Assembly: GCA_017557265.1 (NCBI GenBank)
Contig: JAFZAM010000089.1
Location: forward strand, 1 to 5,630
DNA: 5,630 nucleotides
DNA from: Oscillospiraceae bacterium
Lineage (GTDB): Bacteria > Bacillota > Clostridia > Oscillospirales > Oscillospiraceae
Reading direction: 5' to 3'
Shown: in pieces, positions 1-5,630 of the stretch
Position numbering within the stretch: position 1 is the stretch's first letter
Layout: each line of letters opens with the position of its first letter
Notes under the pieces: model-generated
What the model saw: only the letters and a program-made list of their open reading frames with translations
Told to the model about the DNA's origin: nothing
Database searches by the model: none
Program-made: the position numbers and the translations under genes

Positions 1-302
1 CAGCCGACGCATTTTTTCCTGTCCACGCGCACGAGCGTTATATCCTCGTCCGTCAGCGTGTCGCGCCTCGTCCCGGCGGGGGAGATCGCGCCCTGCGGGC
101 AGACGGCCATGCATTTGCCGCACCGCTCGACTCCGGCGCACTTTATCTCCATCCAGTTGAGCTCCGCGGGAAACTCCTGGCTCTCTGGGCTGTGACACCA
201 TGCGCAGCGCAGAGGGCAGCCCTTGAAAAACACCGTCGTGCGTATGCCGGGCCCGTCGTGGACAGAGAAGCCCTGAATGTCGAATATCCTTCCGGTGAGC
301 AC
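1..302 (-). CDS. Glycyl-radical-enzyme activating protein (radical SAM), N-terminal part
   Basis: This is the first 100 codons of a gene that runs off the left edge. Known members of this PflA-like family use S-adenosylmethionine and a [4Fe-4S] cluster to place a glycyl radical on a partner enzyme in the cytoplasm under anaerobic conditions. The translation shows the family N-terminus GRIFDIQGFSVHDGPGIRTT (residues 4-23), then the radical SAM cluster motif CPLRCAWC (C29, C33, C36). A ferredoxin-type cluster follows (C55, C61, C64, C68-P), and a second one probably begins at C98 at the edge. Members with this ferredoxin insert activate enzymes other than, or as well as, pyruvate formate-lyase, and the partner cannot be named from here. 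The start chosen is GTG at 302, because family members begin a few residues before G-R-I-F-D. An in-frame ATG at 365 would add 21 residues that do not resemble the family, and it lies almost at the predicted transcription start. No strong Shine-Dalgarno supports either start. The gene is divergent from the dcw operon and probably unrelated to it in function. Confidence 0.88.
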   Translation of the reverse strand, partial: MLTGRIFDIQGFSVHDGPGIRTTVFFKGCPLRCAWCHSPESQEFPAELNWMEIKCAGVERCGKCMAVCPQGAISPAGTRRDTLTDEDITLVRVDRKKCVG

Positions 303-371
303 TTTTCCGAGACCGCCCTTTCCGCTCCCGGCGGCCCGACGGACGCCGGCGGAGCAAATTTCCATAAATAC

Positions 372-400
372 ACTATACTATGAAATCCGCGCCCCGTCAA
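372..400 (-). promoter_or_regulatory. Sigma70/sigmaA-type promoter for the activase gene
   Basis: Read on the minus strand, TTGACG (395-400) and TATAGT (372-377) each match the -35 and -10 consensus at 5 of 6 bases and are separated by exactly 17 bp. Transcription would start near 364-366, about 62 bases before the GTG at 302, leaving a normal-length leader. It points at the only minus-strand gene in the window. The call rests on sequence match only. Confidence 0.68.
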
Positions 401-443
401 CGCCGCCGGAGCCCCCGCCCGCGCACGGGGAGGGGGAGTCCCG

Positions 444-485
444 AAAAAAACTCTTTGATTTACATAATTTTTTTATTCTACCCTA
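444..485 (+). promoter_or_regulatory. AT-rich block upstream of the mraZ promoter (possible UP element)
   Basis: A run of seven A (444-450) and a run of seven T (468-474) lie in a short AT-rich island immediately before the mraZ -35 box, in an otherwise very GC-rich window. Such tracts can act as UP elements contacting the RNA polymerase alpha subunit, which is an inference here. The A and T runs could also pair weakly, but there is no GC stem next to the T run, so I do not call a terminator. Confidence 0.35.
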
Positions 486-513
486 TTGCAATTTGCGGAA
501 AATCCGTTATAAT
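486..513 (+). promoter_or_regulatory. Promoter of the mraZ/dcw operon
   Basis: A perfect -10 hexamer TATAAT (508-513) follows a weaker -35 hexamer TTGCAA (486-491, 4 of 6 consensus bases) with a 16 bp spacer. The predicted transcription start is near 520, giving a leader of about 75 bases before the mraZ start at 596. The spacer contains a small inverted repeat, CGGA-AAA-TCCG (496-506). Placement directly before the MraZ-box repeats and mraZ supports this as the main promoter of the cluster. Confidence 0.75.
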
Positions 514-520
514 AACCCTA

Positions 521-550
521 TAAGTGGAGCGAAGTGGGGAGAAGTGTCTA
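521..550 (+). promoter_or_regulatory. MraZ operator: three direct repeats (MraZ boxes)
   Basis: AAGTG occurs at 522-526, 532-536 and 542-546, an exact 10 bp period. The repeat units read AAGTGGAGCG, AAGTGGGGAG and AAGTGTCTAA. MraZ proteins are known to bind arrays of TGGG/GTG-type repeats with 10 bp spacing upstream of mraZ, so each subunit of the ring meets the same face of the helix. Here the array starts at about +1 of the predicted promoter, a position suited to blocking initiation or early elongation, though MraZ activates in some bacteria. The third copy departs from the first two after the GTG. Confidence 0.82.
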
Positions 551-577
551 ATTTTTCACCCAAAGCCCACAAATCTG

Positions 578-590
578 AAGGAGAGGTGAG
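578..590 (+). promoter_or_regulatory. Ribosome binding site of mraZ, deciding a TTG start
   Basis: AAGGAG (578-583) runs into GAGGTGAG (583-590), giving an extended purine-rich Shine-Dalgarno region. GAGGTGA ends 6 bases before the TTG at 596. An in-frame TGA at 587-589 rules out any earlier start, so the TTG is the first possible start codon and agrees with the family N-terminus. Confidence 0.75.
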
Positions 591-595
591 CGGAG

Positions 596-1012
596 TTGAC
601 GGGCGAATATTCCCACAGCATCGACGCCAAAGGCAGACTGTTCATACCGGCCAAGCTCCGCGAGGAGCTCGGCGACGTGTGCTACGTCACGCTCAGCATC
701 GACCACTGCCTCTCCGTCTATTCGACCTCCAGCTGGGAGGCCTTCTGCGCGAAGGTCGACGCCAAGCCGCTGGCCGAGTCGCGCCGCATGAGGATGCTCT
801 TCGCCAACACCGCCAAGTGCGACATCGACGCGCAGGGGCGCGTCCTCGTTCCGCAGAAGCTGCGCGACCTCATCGGCCTTAAAAAGAACGTCATGATCAT
901 CGGCTTTTCCAACCACGCCGAGATCTGGGACAGCGAAGAGTACGCCGCCATGGAGGCCGAGCTGCTCACGCCCGAGAACATTTCCGCCGGCCTCGCGGAG
1001 CTCGGCCTGTAA
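596..1012 (+). CDS. mraZ: Transcriptional regulator MraZ
   Basis: The product is 138 residues, close to the family's usual length of about 140-150. MraZ is a ring-forming DNA-binding protein of the AbrB/SpoVT swapped-hairpin type that controls the dcw operon from its own promoter. Both copies of the signature are present: DAKGRLFIPAKLR (residues 10-22) and DAQGRVLVPQKLR (78-90), with the DxxxR core (D10/R14 and D78/R82) kept in each. The start is TTG, immediately after a stop and a strong ribosome binding site; the N-terminus MTGEYSHSIDAKGR aligns with the expected GEY.H.IDAKGR opening. The stop codon overlaps the rsmH start by one base (TAATG), implying translational coupling. The triple AAGTG repeat just upstream is its likely binding site, so autoregulation is expected. 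Confidence 0.96.
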   Translation: MTGEYSHSIDAKGRLFIPAKLREELGDVCYVTLSIDHCLSVYSTSSWEAFCAKVDAKPLAESRRMRMLFANTAKCDIDAQGRVLVPQKLRDLIGLKKNVMIIGFSNHAEIWDSEEYAAMEAELLTPENISAGLAELGL

Positions 1013-1944
1013 TGGCCGCCTTCAGCCACCGGCCCGTCCTTCTCGACGAGTGCGTCGAGGCGCTGAACGTAAAGCCCGGCGGCGTCTACGTCGACGGGAC
1101 GCTCGGCGGGGGAGGGCATTCGGAGGCGATATGCCGGAGGCTCCGCGGCGGAAGGCTCATCGGCATAGACCGGGACGAGACGGCGCTCGCCGCCGCCTCG
1201 GAGAGACTTTCCGGATTTGAATGCTTCACTCCCGTCCGCGGGAACTTCCGCGACGTCGCCGCGATACTCGCGGGCCTCGGGATAAATAAGATAGACGGCA
1301 TGCTCCTCGACCTCGGCGTCTCCTCGCCGCAGCTCGACGAGGCGTCGCGGGGCTTTTCCTACATGGCCGACGCGCCGCTCGACATGCGGATGGACGCCTC
1401 CTCCGGCGCCACCGCCGCCGACCTCATAGCCGGGGCGGACGAGGAGGAGCTCGCGCGCATCTTCTTCGAATACGGGGAGGAGCGCTACTCCAGGCGCATA
1501 GCCGCCGCGATAGTGAGGAAACGGGCCGAGGCCCCGATCGAGACGACCGGGGAGCTCGTGGAGATAATAAAGGGCGCGATGCCCGCCGCGGCGCTGCGCG
1601 AAAAGCAGCACCCGGCGAAGAGAGTTTTTCAGGCGCTGCGCATCGCCGTCAACGACGAGCTCGGCGCGCTCGAGGAGCTGCTCGACACGGCGCCCGACCT
1701 GCTCGCCCCGGGCGGCAGGCTCGTTATAATAAGCTTCCACTCCCTCGAGGACAGGCTCGTCAAAAATGCGATAAGAAAGCGCGAAAGGGGCTGCACCTGC
1801 CCCCCCGACCTTCCGGTCTGCGTATGCGGCTTCGTTCAGACGCTCAGGAGCGTCGGGCGGCAGCCCGTGACGGCCGGCGAGGCCGAGCTGAAGATAAATC
1901 CGCGCGCCAGGAGCGCAAAGCTCCGCGTCGCGGAACGGATATGA
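1012..1944 (+). CDS. rsmH: 16S rRNA (cytosine(1402)-N(4))-methyltransferase RsmH (MraW)
   Basis: The 310-residue product has the usual length of the family. RsmH uses S-adenosylmethionine to methylate N4 of C1402 in the decoding centre of 16S rRNA. Visible hallmarks in order are HRPVLLDECV (6-15), the SAM-binding loop DGTLGGGGHS (28-37), DRDE (53-56), the conserved block LLDLGVSSPQLD (98-109) continuing to DMRMD (124-128), the YGEERYSRRIA helix (154-164), HPAKRVFQALRIAVNDEL (200-217), and SFHSLEDRLVK (241-251). Near the C-terminus a CTCPPDLPVCVCG segment (261-273) carries four cysteines in a C-x-C...C-x-C arrangement, common in Firmicute homologues and suggestive of metal binding. Its ATG overlaps the mraZ stop by one base. 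A GGAG about 11 bases upstream, inside mraZ, may serve as its ribosome binding site. Confidence 0.97.
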   Translation: MAAFSHRPVLLDECVEALNVKPGGVYVDGTLGGGGHSEAICRRLRGGRLIGIDRDETALAAASERLSGFECFTPVRGNFRDVAAILAGLGINKIDGMLLDLGVSSPQLDEASRGFSYMADAPLDMRMDASSGATAADLIAGADEEELARIFFEYGEERYSRRIAAAIVRKRAEAPIETTGELVEIIKGAMPAAALREKQHPAKRVFQALRIAVNDELGALEELLDTAPDLLAPGGRLVIISFHSLEDRLVKNAIRKRERGCTCPPDLPVCVCGFVQTLRSVGRQPVTAGEAELKINPRARSAKLRVAERI

Positions 1945-1953
1945 GGATAAGAA

Positions 1954-2487
1954 ATGGACGACGAATTCGATCTCTACGCGTACGGAAGTCTCGCATATGA
2001 TTTCGACGCGATCCCGGCTCAAGAGCCGGAGATCGAGGAACCGTCGCGCGATCCTCACGAACGGCACCCGAGAACACGCGACAACGCGAAGGTAAGCATA
2101 GGCGCCGCGACACGGCCCCGCGCCGCGGTATCGCCCTTCGCCGTCCTCGGGACGGTCATGGTCTTCGCCCTGCTCTTCATGGTGGTCGCGAGCTTCATGA
2201 AGCTCTCCGAGCTCTCCGCTCAGTACAACGACTACGCGAGCGAGCTCGAGGCGCTCAACGCCGAGGGAGAGCGGCTCAAGATACAGTACGAGGGGGCGTT
2301 CGACCTCGACGAGGTGGAGCGCTACGCGATGACCGAGCTCGGCATGATAAAGGCCGACGGCGACCAGATAACCTACGTCCGCCGCGCCGCGGGCGACCAG
2401 GCGGTCATCCTCGCCGGGACGGAAAAACGGTCTCTCGCGACGACTCTCGAGACGATGATAGACGAATTTTTGGAATATTTCCGGTAG
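1954..2487 (+). CDS. ftsL: FtsL-like bitopic cell division protein
   Basis: The product has 177 residues. No enzyme motif is present; the call comes from topology and position. Residues 1-60 are cytoplasmic, with an acidic, Tyr-containing start (MDDEFDLYAYGSLAYDFD) and then a basic stretch. One membrane segment spans about 61-81 (FAVLGTVMVFALLFMVVASF). A predicted coiled coil follows at about 84-115, and then EVERYAMTELGMIKADGDQI (120-139), which matches the pattern seen after the coiled coil in FtsL/DivIC proteins. FtsL proteins join FtsB/DivIC and the septal transpeptidase in the divisome. The protein is longer than typical FtsL (about 100-120 residues) because of the N-terminal extension and a C-terminal tail (about 143-177). 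The ATG follows the rsmH stop by 9 bases and has a GAGGATAAGA ribosome binding site overlapping that stop. DivIC cannot be excluded, but the rsmH-ftsL-PBP order favours FtsL. Confidence 0.82.
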   Translation: MDDEFDLYAYGSLAYDFDAIPAQEPEIEEPSRDPHERHPRTRDNAKVSIGAATRPRAAVSPFAVLGTVMVFALLFMVVASFMKLSELSAQYNDYASELEALNAEGERLKIQYEGAFDLDEVERYAMTELGMIKADGDQITYVRRAAGDQAVILAGTEKRSLATTLETMIDEFLEYFR

Positions 2488-2527
2488 AGCCGAGCATATT
2501 TGTGACCGAGAGGATCGAGAGCTGACC

Positions 2528-2533
2528 GGGGGA
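2528..2533 (+). promoter_or_regulatory. Ribosome binding site before a probable CTG start
   Basis: GGGGGA lies 9 bases before the CTG at 2543, which opens the only reading stretch containing the PBP's basic N-terminal segment. An in-frame TAA (2537-2539) between this site and the CTG prevents any earlier start. Spacing is acceptable for a Shine-Dalgarno, but the sequence lacks the AGGAGG core, so the support is moderate. Confidence 0.45.
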
Positions 2534-2542
2534 CTGTAACTT

Positions 2543-4843
2543 CTGGATTCTACCAACAACAAGCCCACGAGGCAGAATACCGGCCGCACGCTGTTCTTAC
2601 TTGCAGTGTGCGGCATAGTTGCTTTTATAGTTCTTGTGATACAGCTCTACAAGGTCATGATAATCGACCATGACAAGTACCAGAGCCAGGCCGTCGAGCA
2701 GCAGGTGAGGGAGACCTCCATCACCGCTTCGCGCGGCACGATCTACGATACGAACATGAAAATGCTCGCCGTCAGCTCGAGCGTCGACACCATCTACATA
2801 AGCCCCGTCGAGATGCTCAAAAACGACGAGGATCCCGAGTTCATAGCTCAGAATCTCTCCGAGATGCTCGGCGTCGGCTACGACGTCATCATGGCCAAAT
2901 GGAAGCATACCGACTCGTGGTACGAGACGGTCGCCAAGAAGGTCGAGAAGGAGACCTCCGACCGCGTCCTCGAGTTCAAGACGAAGAACAGGCTGACCAG
3001 CGTCCACCTCATCGAGGACAGCAAGCGCTATTACCCGTACAGCACGCTCGCCGCGCAGGTCATAGGCTTCGTCGGCGGCGAGAACACGGGCCTCGAGGGC
3101 GTCGAGGCCGGCTACGAGTCCACGCTCCGCGGCACGAACGGGCGCATCGTCCGCGCGACCACGTCGAGCGGCTCGGACATGAAGTTCACCGGCTATGAAA
3201 ACTACTACGACGCCGTCGACGGCGCGAGCATAGTCCTGACGATAGACTCGACGGTGCAGTTCTATCTTGAAAAGCACCTCTCCCAGGCCATCGAGGACTT
3301 CGACCTGCAAAACGGCGCGATGGGCATCGTCATGGACGTCAATACCGGCGCCGTGCTCGGCATGGCGACTCTCCCCGAATACGACCTCAACGACTTCCTC
3401 ACGCTCGACGAGGAGACGACGACGAAGCTCCTCGAGCGCGGGCTTTCCAACGAGGAGTACGACGAGGCCTACCGCGAGACCCTCCAGAAGATATGGCGCA
3501 ACAGGACCATAGCCGACACCTACGAGCCCGGCTCGACCTTCAAGATAATAACCCTCGCCGCCGCCCTCGAGGACGGCATCACGACCGAGAGCGAGACCTT
3601 CGACTGCAAGGGCGAGATATGGGTCCGCGGCCGCGACGCGGACGACCCGCTCAAATGCTGGAAGACCGAGGGCCACGGCGTGCAGACGCTCGCCGAGGCC
3701 GCGCAGCACTCGTGCAACGTCGCGTTCGTCACGCTCGGCCTCAGGCTCGGGCAGGCGCGCTTTTACGAATACATGGATTCCTTCGGCTTCTTCGACCGGA
3801 CCGGCATAGACCTCTCCGGCGAGAGCTACGGCATATGGTGGTCCACGGCGCAGTTCACGAGGCCCAACAGCCAGGCCGAGCTCGCCGCCGCCTCCTTCGG
3901 CCAGACCTTCAACATCACCCCCATACAGCTCATAACGGCCGTCTCCGCCGTCGCCAACGGCGGCTATCTCATGGAGCCCTACGTCGTCCGCCAGACCCTC
4001 GATTCCGACGGGAACGTCCTCTATACCCACGAGCCCAAGGTCGTCCGCCAGGTCATCAGCGAGGAGACGAGCCGCCGCTGCAACGCCATCCTCGAGACGG
4101 TCGTCTCCGCCGCCGGCGCGACCGGCAAGAACGCCTACGTACCCGGCTACCGCATCGCCGGCAAGACCGGCACCGGCACCAAGACCGCCGTTCAGGCCGA
4201 GACCGGCGAGAAGGAGTACTGGGTATCCTTCATCGGCTACGCCCCCGCAAACGACCCGCAGGTCGCCGTCCTCGTCGTGCTCGACACCCCGAGCGACGAC
4301 ACGAACGTCTCCGTCTCCGGCGGCGCCATGGCGGCGCCCGTCGTCGGCAGCGTCCTGAGCGACGTGCTCAGCTACCTCGGCGTCGAGCCGGACTACTCCG
4401 GCGCCAATTCCAACGCCGTCGGCATCACGATGCCGAGCCTGAGAGATTACAGCGTCTCCGACGCGCAGGAGGTCCTCCGCGCGCTGGGCTTCGACGTAAA
4501 GGTCATGGGCAATGGCGACAAGGTCGTCGACCAGGCCCCGTCCGGCGGACAGAAGGTCAATTCCGGCGCGACCGTCCTGCTCTATACCGAGGGCGCCAAG
4601 CCGAGCGAGATGGTCGAGGTGCCGAACCTCTTCGGCATGACCTACGCGCAGGCGAGGGCGAACATGACCGCGCTCGGGCTCTATCTCAGGTCGACCGGCG
4701 TCGCGCCGGGCTCGACGAGCGGCGCGAACATCATAGTTTCCAGACAGTCGGTCGAGGGGGGCAGCAGAGTCCCGTTCGGCTCGGTCATAGAGGTCTATCT
4801 CATCGATAACGACGCGTCCATCATGGAGGGCGCAGGTCAGTAA
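2543..4843 (+). CDS. ftsI: Class B penicillin-binding protein with two PASTA domains (FtsI/PBP2B/SpoVD family)
   Basis: This is a membrane-anchored peptidoglycan D,D-transpeptidase, 766 residues if read from CTG 2543. Numbered that way, it has a basic cytoplasmic tip (KPTRQNTGR, 7-15), a membrane anchor at about 16-35, and a dimerisation/pedestal region opening with ASRGTIYD (62-69). The transpeptidase domain carries all three active-site motifs: S331-T-F-K334 in EPGSTFK, S390-C-N392, and K541-T-G-T. Two PASTA domains close the protein (about 628-684 and 691-754). The start is unusual: the first conventional start in frame is GTG 2606, which would remove the basic tip and part of the anchor, so CTG 2543, preceded by GGGGGA, is preferred. 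In Firmicutes this locus encodes PBP2B (division, two PASTA) or SpoVD (spore cortex, one PASTA); the two PASTA domains and neighbouring ftsL favour the divisional role, without settling it. The 55-base gap from ftsL shows no promoter. Confidence 0.93.
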   Translation: MDSTNNKPTRQNTGRTLFLLAVCGIVAFIVLVIQLYKVMIIDHDKYQSQAVEQQVRETSITASRGTIYDTNMKMLAVSSSVDTIYISPVEMLKNDEDPEFIAQNLSEMLGVGYDVIMAKWKHTDSWYETVAKKVEKETSDRVLEFKTKNRLTSVHLIEDSKRYYPYSTLAAQVIGFVGGENTGLEGVEAGYESTLRGTNGRIVRATTSSGSDMKFTGYENYYDAVDGASIVLTIDSTVQFYLEKHLSQAIEDFDLQNGAMGIVMDVNTGAVLGMATLPEYDLNDFLTLDEETTTKLLERGLSNEEYDEAYRETLQKIWRNRTIADTYEPGSTFKIITLAAALEDGITTESETFDCKGEIWVRGRDADDPLKCWKTEGHGVQTLAEAAQHSCNVAFVTLGLRLGQARFYEYMDSFGFFDRTGIDLSGESYGIWWSTAQFTRPNSQAELAAASFGQTFNITPIQLITAVSAVANGGYLMEPYVVRQTLDSDGNVLYTHEPKVVRQVISEETSRRCNAILETVVSAAGATGKNAYVPGYRIAGKTGTGTKTAVQAETGEKEYWVSFIGYAPANDPQVAVLVVLDTPSDDTNVSVSGGAMAAPVVGSVLSDVLSYLGVEPDYSGANSNAVGITMPSLRDYSVSDAQEVLRALGFDVKVMGNGDKVVDQAPSGGQKVNSGATVLLYTEGAKPSEMVEVPNLFGMTYAQARANMTALGLYLRSTGVAPGSTSGANIIVSRQSVEGGSRVPFGSVIEVYLIDNDASIMEGAGQ

Positions 4844-4861
4844 AAACGGAGAAGCACGGCC

Positions 4862-5630
4862 ATGAAACTCAGTCAGATCCTCAAAACCGTATCCGTCCGG
4901 GAGCTTCACGCCCCCGCAGAGCTCGAGATATCCGGCGTCGAGTACGATTCGCGCGCGGTAAAGCCCGGGGCGCTCTTCGTCGCGGTCCGGGGCCTCGTCA
5001 GCGACGGCCACGACTATATCCCCGCCGCCGTGAAAAACGGCGCGGCGGCCGTGCTATGCATGGAAAAGCCCGCCTGCGACGTCCCCTACGTCATAGTCGA
5101 GGACACGAGAGCCGCCCTCGCGGAGGCCGCGGCGAACTTCTTCGGCCGCCCGGCCGACGGACTGAAGATAGTCGGCGTCACCGGCACCAACGGCAAGACG
5201 ACCGTCTCCATGCTCGTCAAAAGCCTTATCGAATACTGCACCGGCGAAAAGGTCGGCCTCATAGGCACGAACGGCGCCGTCGTCGGAGATAAAGACCTGC
5301 ATACCGACAATACGACCCCCGAATCGCGCGACCTGCACGAGTTCTTCGCGCTCATGGCCGCCGAGGGCTGCCGCTGGTGCGTGATGGAGGTCTCCTCCCA
5401 CTCGCTGGTGATGGGGCGCGTCGCGGGGCTGCATTTTGCCTCCGCGATCTTCACGAACCTCACGCAGGACCACCTCGACTTCCATAAGACCATGGAAGCC
5501 TACAGAGACGCCAAGACGATACTCTTCGGCATGTGCGACACAGCCGCCGTCAACGCCGACGATCCCGCCGGCGCCGCGATGCTCGCGGCCTTCAAGGGTG
5601 AGCGCGCGCTCACGTTCTCGCCTTCCGGCG
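4862..5630 (+). CDS. murE: UDP-N-acetylmuramyl-tripeptide synthetase MurE, N-terminal part
   Basis: The first 256 codons are present and the right edge cuts the gene, which usually encodes about 480-500 residues. MurE is a cytoplasmic ATP-dependent ligase that adds the third residue (meso-diaminopimelate or lysine, depending on species) to UDP-MurNAc-L-Ala-D-Glu. Visible features are the N-terminal substrate-binding domain with SGVEYDSRAVKPGALFVAVR (24-43), the Mur ligase P-loop GTNGKTT (108-114), the TTPES loop (151-155), VSSHSL (177-182), NLTQDHLDFH (199-208), and YRDAK (214-218), whose K218 sits where family members carry the carbamylated lysine. The motif that reads out diaminopimelate versus lysine lies in the missing C-terminal domain, so specificity is open. 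The ATG lies 18 bases after the PBP stop, with GGAGAAG (4848-4854) as ribosome binding site. It is presumably co-transcribed with the upstream genes. Confidence 0.96.
   Translation, partial: MKLSQILKTVSVRELHAPAELEISGVEYDSRAVKPGALFVAVRGLVSDGHDYIPAAVKNGAAAVLCMEKPACDVPYVIVEDTRAALAEAAANFFGRPADGLKIVGVTGTNGKTTVSMLVKSLIEYCTGEKVGLIGTNGAVVGDKDLHTDNTTPESRDLHEFFALMAAEGCRWCVMEVSSHSLVMGRVAGLHFASAIFTNLTQDHLDFHKTMEAYRDAKTILFGMCDTAAVNADDPAGAAMLAAFKGERALTFSPSG

Noticed and set aside
409..474. GC-rich inverted segment (around 409-436) followed by a T run (468-474), considered as a terminator
   Set aside because: The stem is imperfect, and the T run lies more than 25 bases after it with an A run between. On the minus strand the T run would precede the stem. 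Neither orientation has the form of an intrinsic terminator.
277..882. Plus-strand 201-codon frame running across the control region into mraZ
   Set aside because: It crosses both promoters and reads mraZ in the wrong frame, giving an Arg/His-rich tail; no protein family is recognisable.
2488..2542. 55-base gap between ftsL and the PBP, checked for a promoter, terminator or small gene
   Set aside because: No convincing -35/-10 pair, stem-loop with T run, or conserved short frame was found; a GTG at 2502 opens only seven codons before a stop.
718..2616. Minus-strand open frame of 632 codons antisense to mraZ, rsmH and ftsL
   Set aside because: It lies opposite three well-recognised genes, its translation is low-complexity and resembles no family, and long antisense frames are expected in GC-rich DNA where TTA, CTA and TCA codons are scarce on the coding strand.
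3493..4809. Plus-strand 438-codon frame inside the PBP gene
   Set aside because: It is an Arg/Pro-rich out-of-frame reading of the PBP coding sequence with no domain or ribosome binding site.
2597..5011. Minus-strand open frame of 804 codons antisense to the PBP gene
   Set aside because: The plus strand encodes an intact PBP with all active-site motifs. The antisense product is a repetitive Val/Gly/Asp/Arg-rich shadow caused by codon bias.

Overview
The window is the start of a division and cell wall (dcw) cluster from a GC-rich bacterium. Four complete genes and the first part of a fifth run on the plus strand: mraZ, rsmH (mraW), an ftsL-like gene, a class B penicillin-binding protein with two PASTA domains, and murE (cut by the right edge). 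A sixth gene, on the minus strand at the left edge, is the N-terminal part of a glycyl-radical-enzyme activating protein (radical SAM). The gene order, the PASTA domains on the PBP and the Cys-rich CTCPPDLPVCVCG motif of RsmH fit a Gram-positive Firmicute, most likely a high-GC gut-type Clostridia (Oscillospiraceae-like). That placement is an inference from gene content and protein style, not from a marker comparison.

Layout: positions 1-302 hold the activase gene on the minus strand. Positions 303-595 are a divergent control region. It contains a near-consensus sigma70/sigmaA promoter firing left (372-400), an AT-rich block (444-485), a promoter firing right with a perfect TATAAT (486-513), three AAGTG repeats spaced exactly 10 bp apart that look like the MraZ operator (521-550), and a strong ribosome binding site. 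From 596 to 5630 the genes are packed as one probable transcription unit: mraZ and rsmH overlap by one base (TAATG), 9 bases separate rsmH and ftsL, 55 separate ftsL and the PBP, and 18 separate the PBP and murE. No internal promoter or terminator is evident.

The genes work together as follows. MraZ is the DNA-binding regulator that should bind the repeats just downstream of the promoter and control its own operon. RsmH methylates 16S rRNA. The FtsL-like protein is a small bitopic divisome protein. The PBP cross-links peptidoglycan at the septum or spore cortex. MurE adds the third amino acid to the cytoplasmic UDP-MurNAc-peptide precursor. The most unusual points are the PBP start, which appears to be a CTG codon because no ATG, GTG or TTG covers its N-terminal anchor, and the clear MraZ operator. 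I see no evidence of a new biological system, mobile element or CRISPR in this window.
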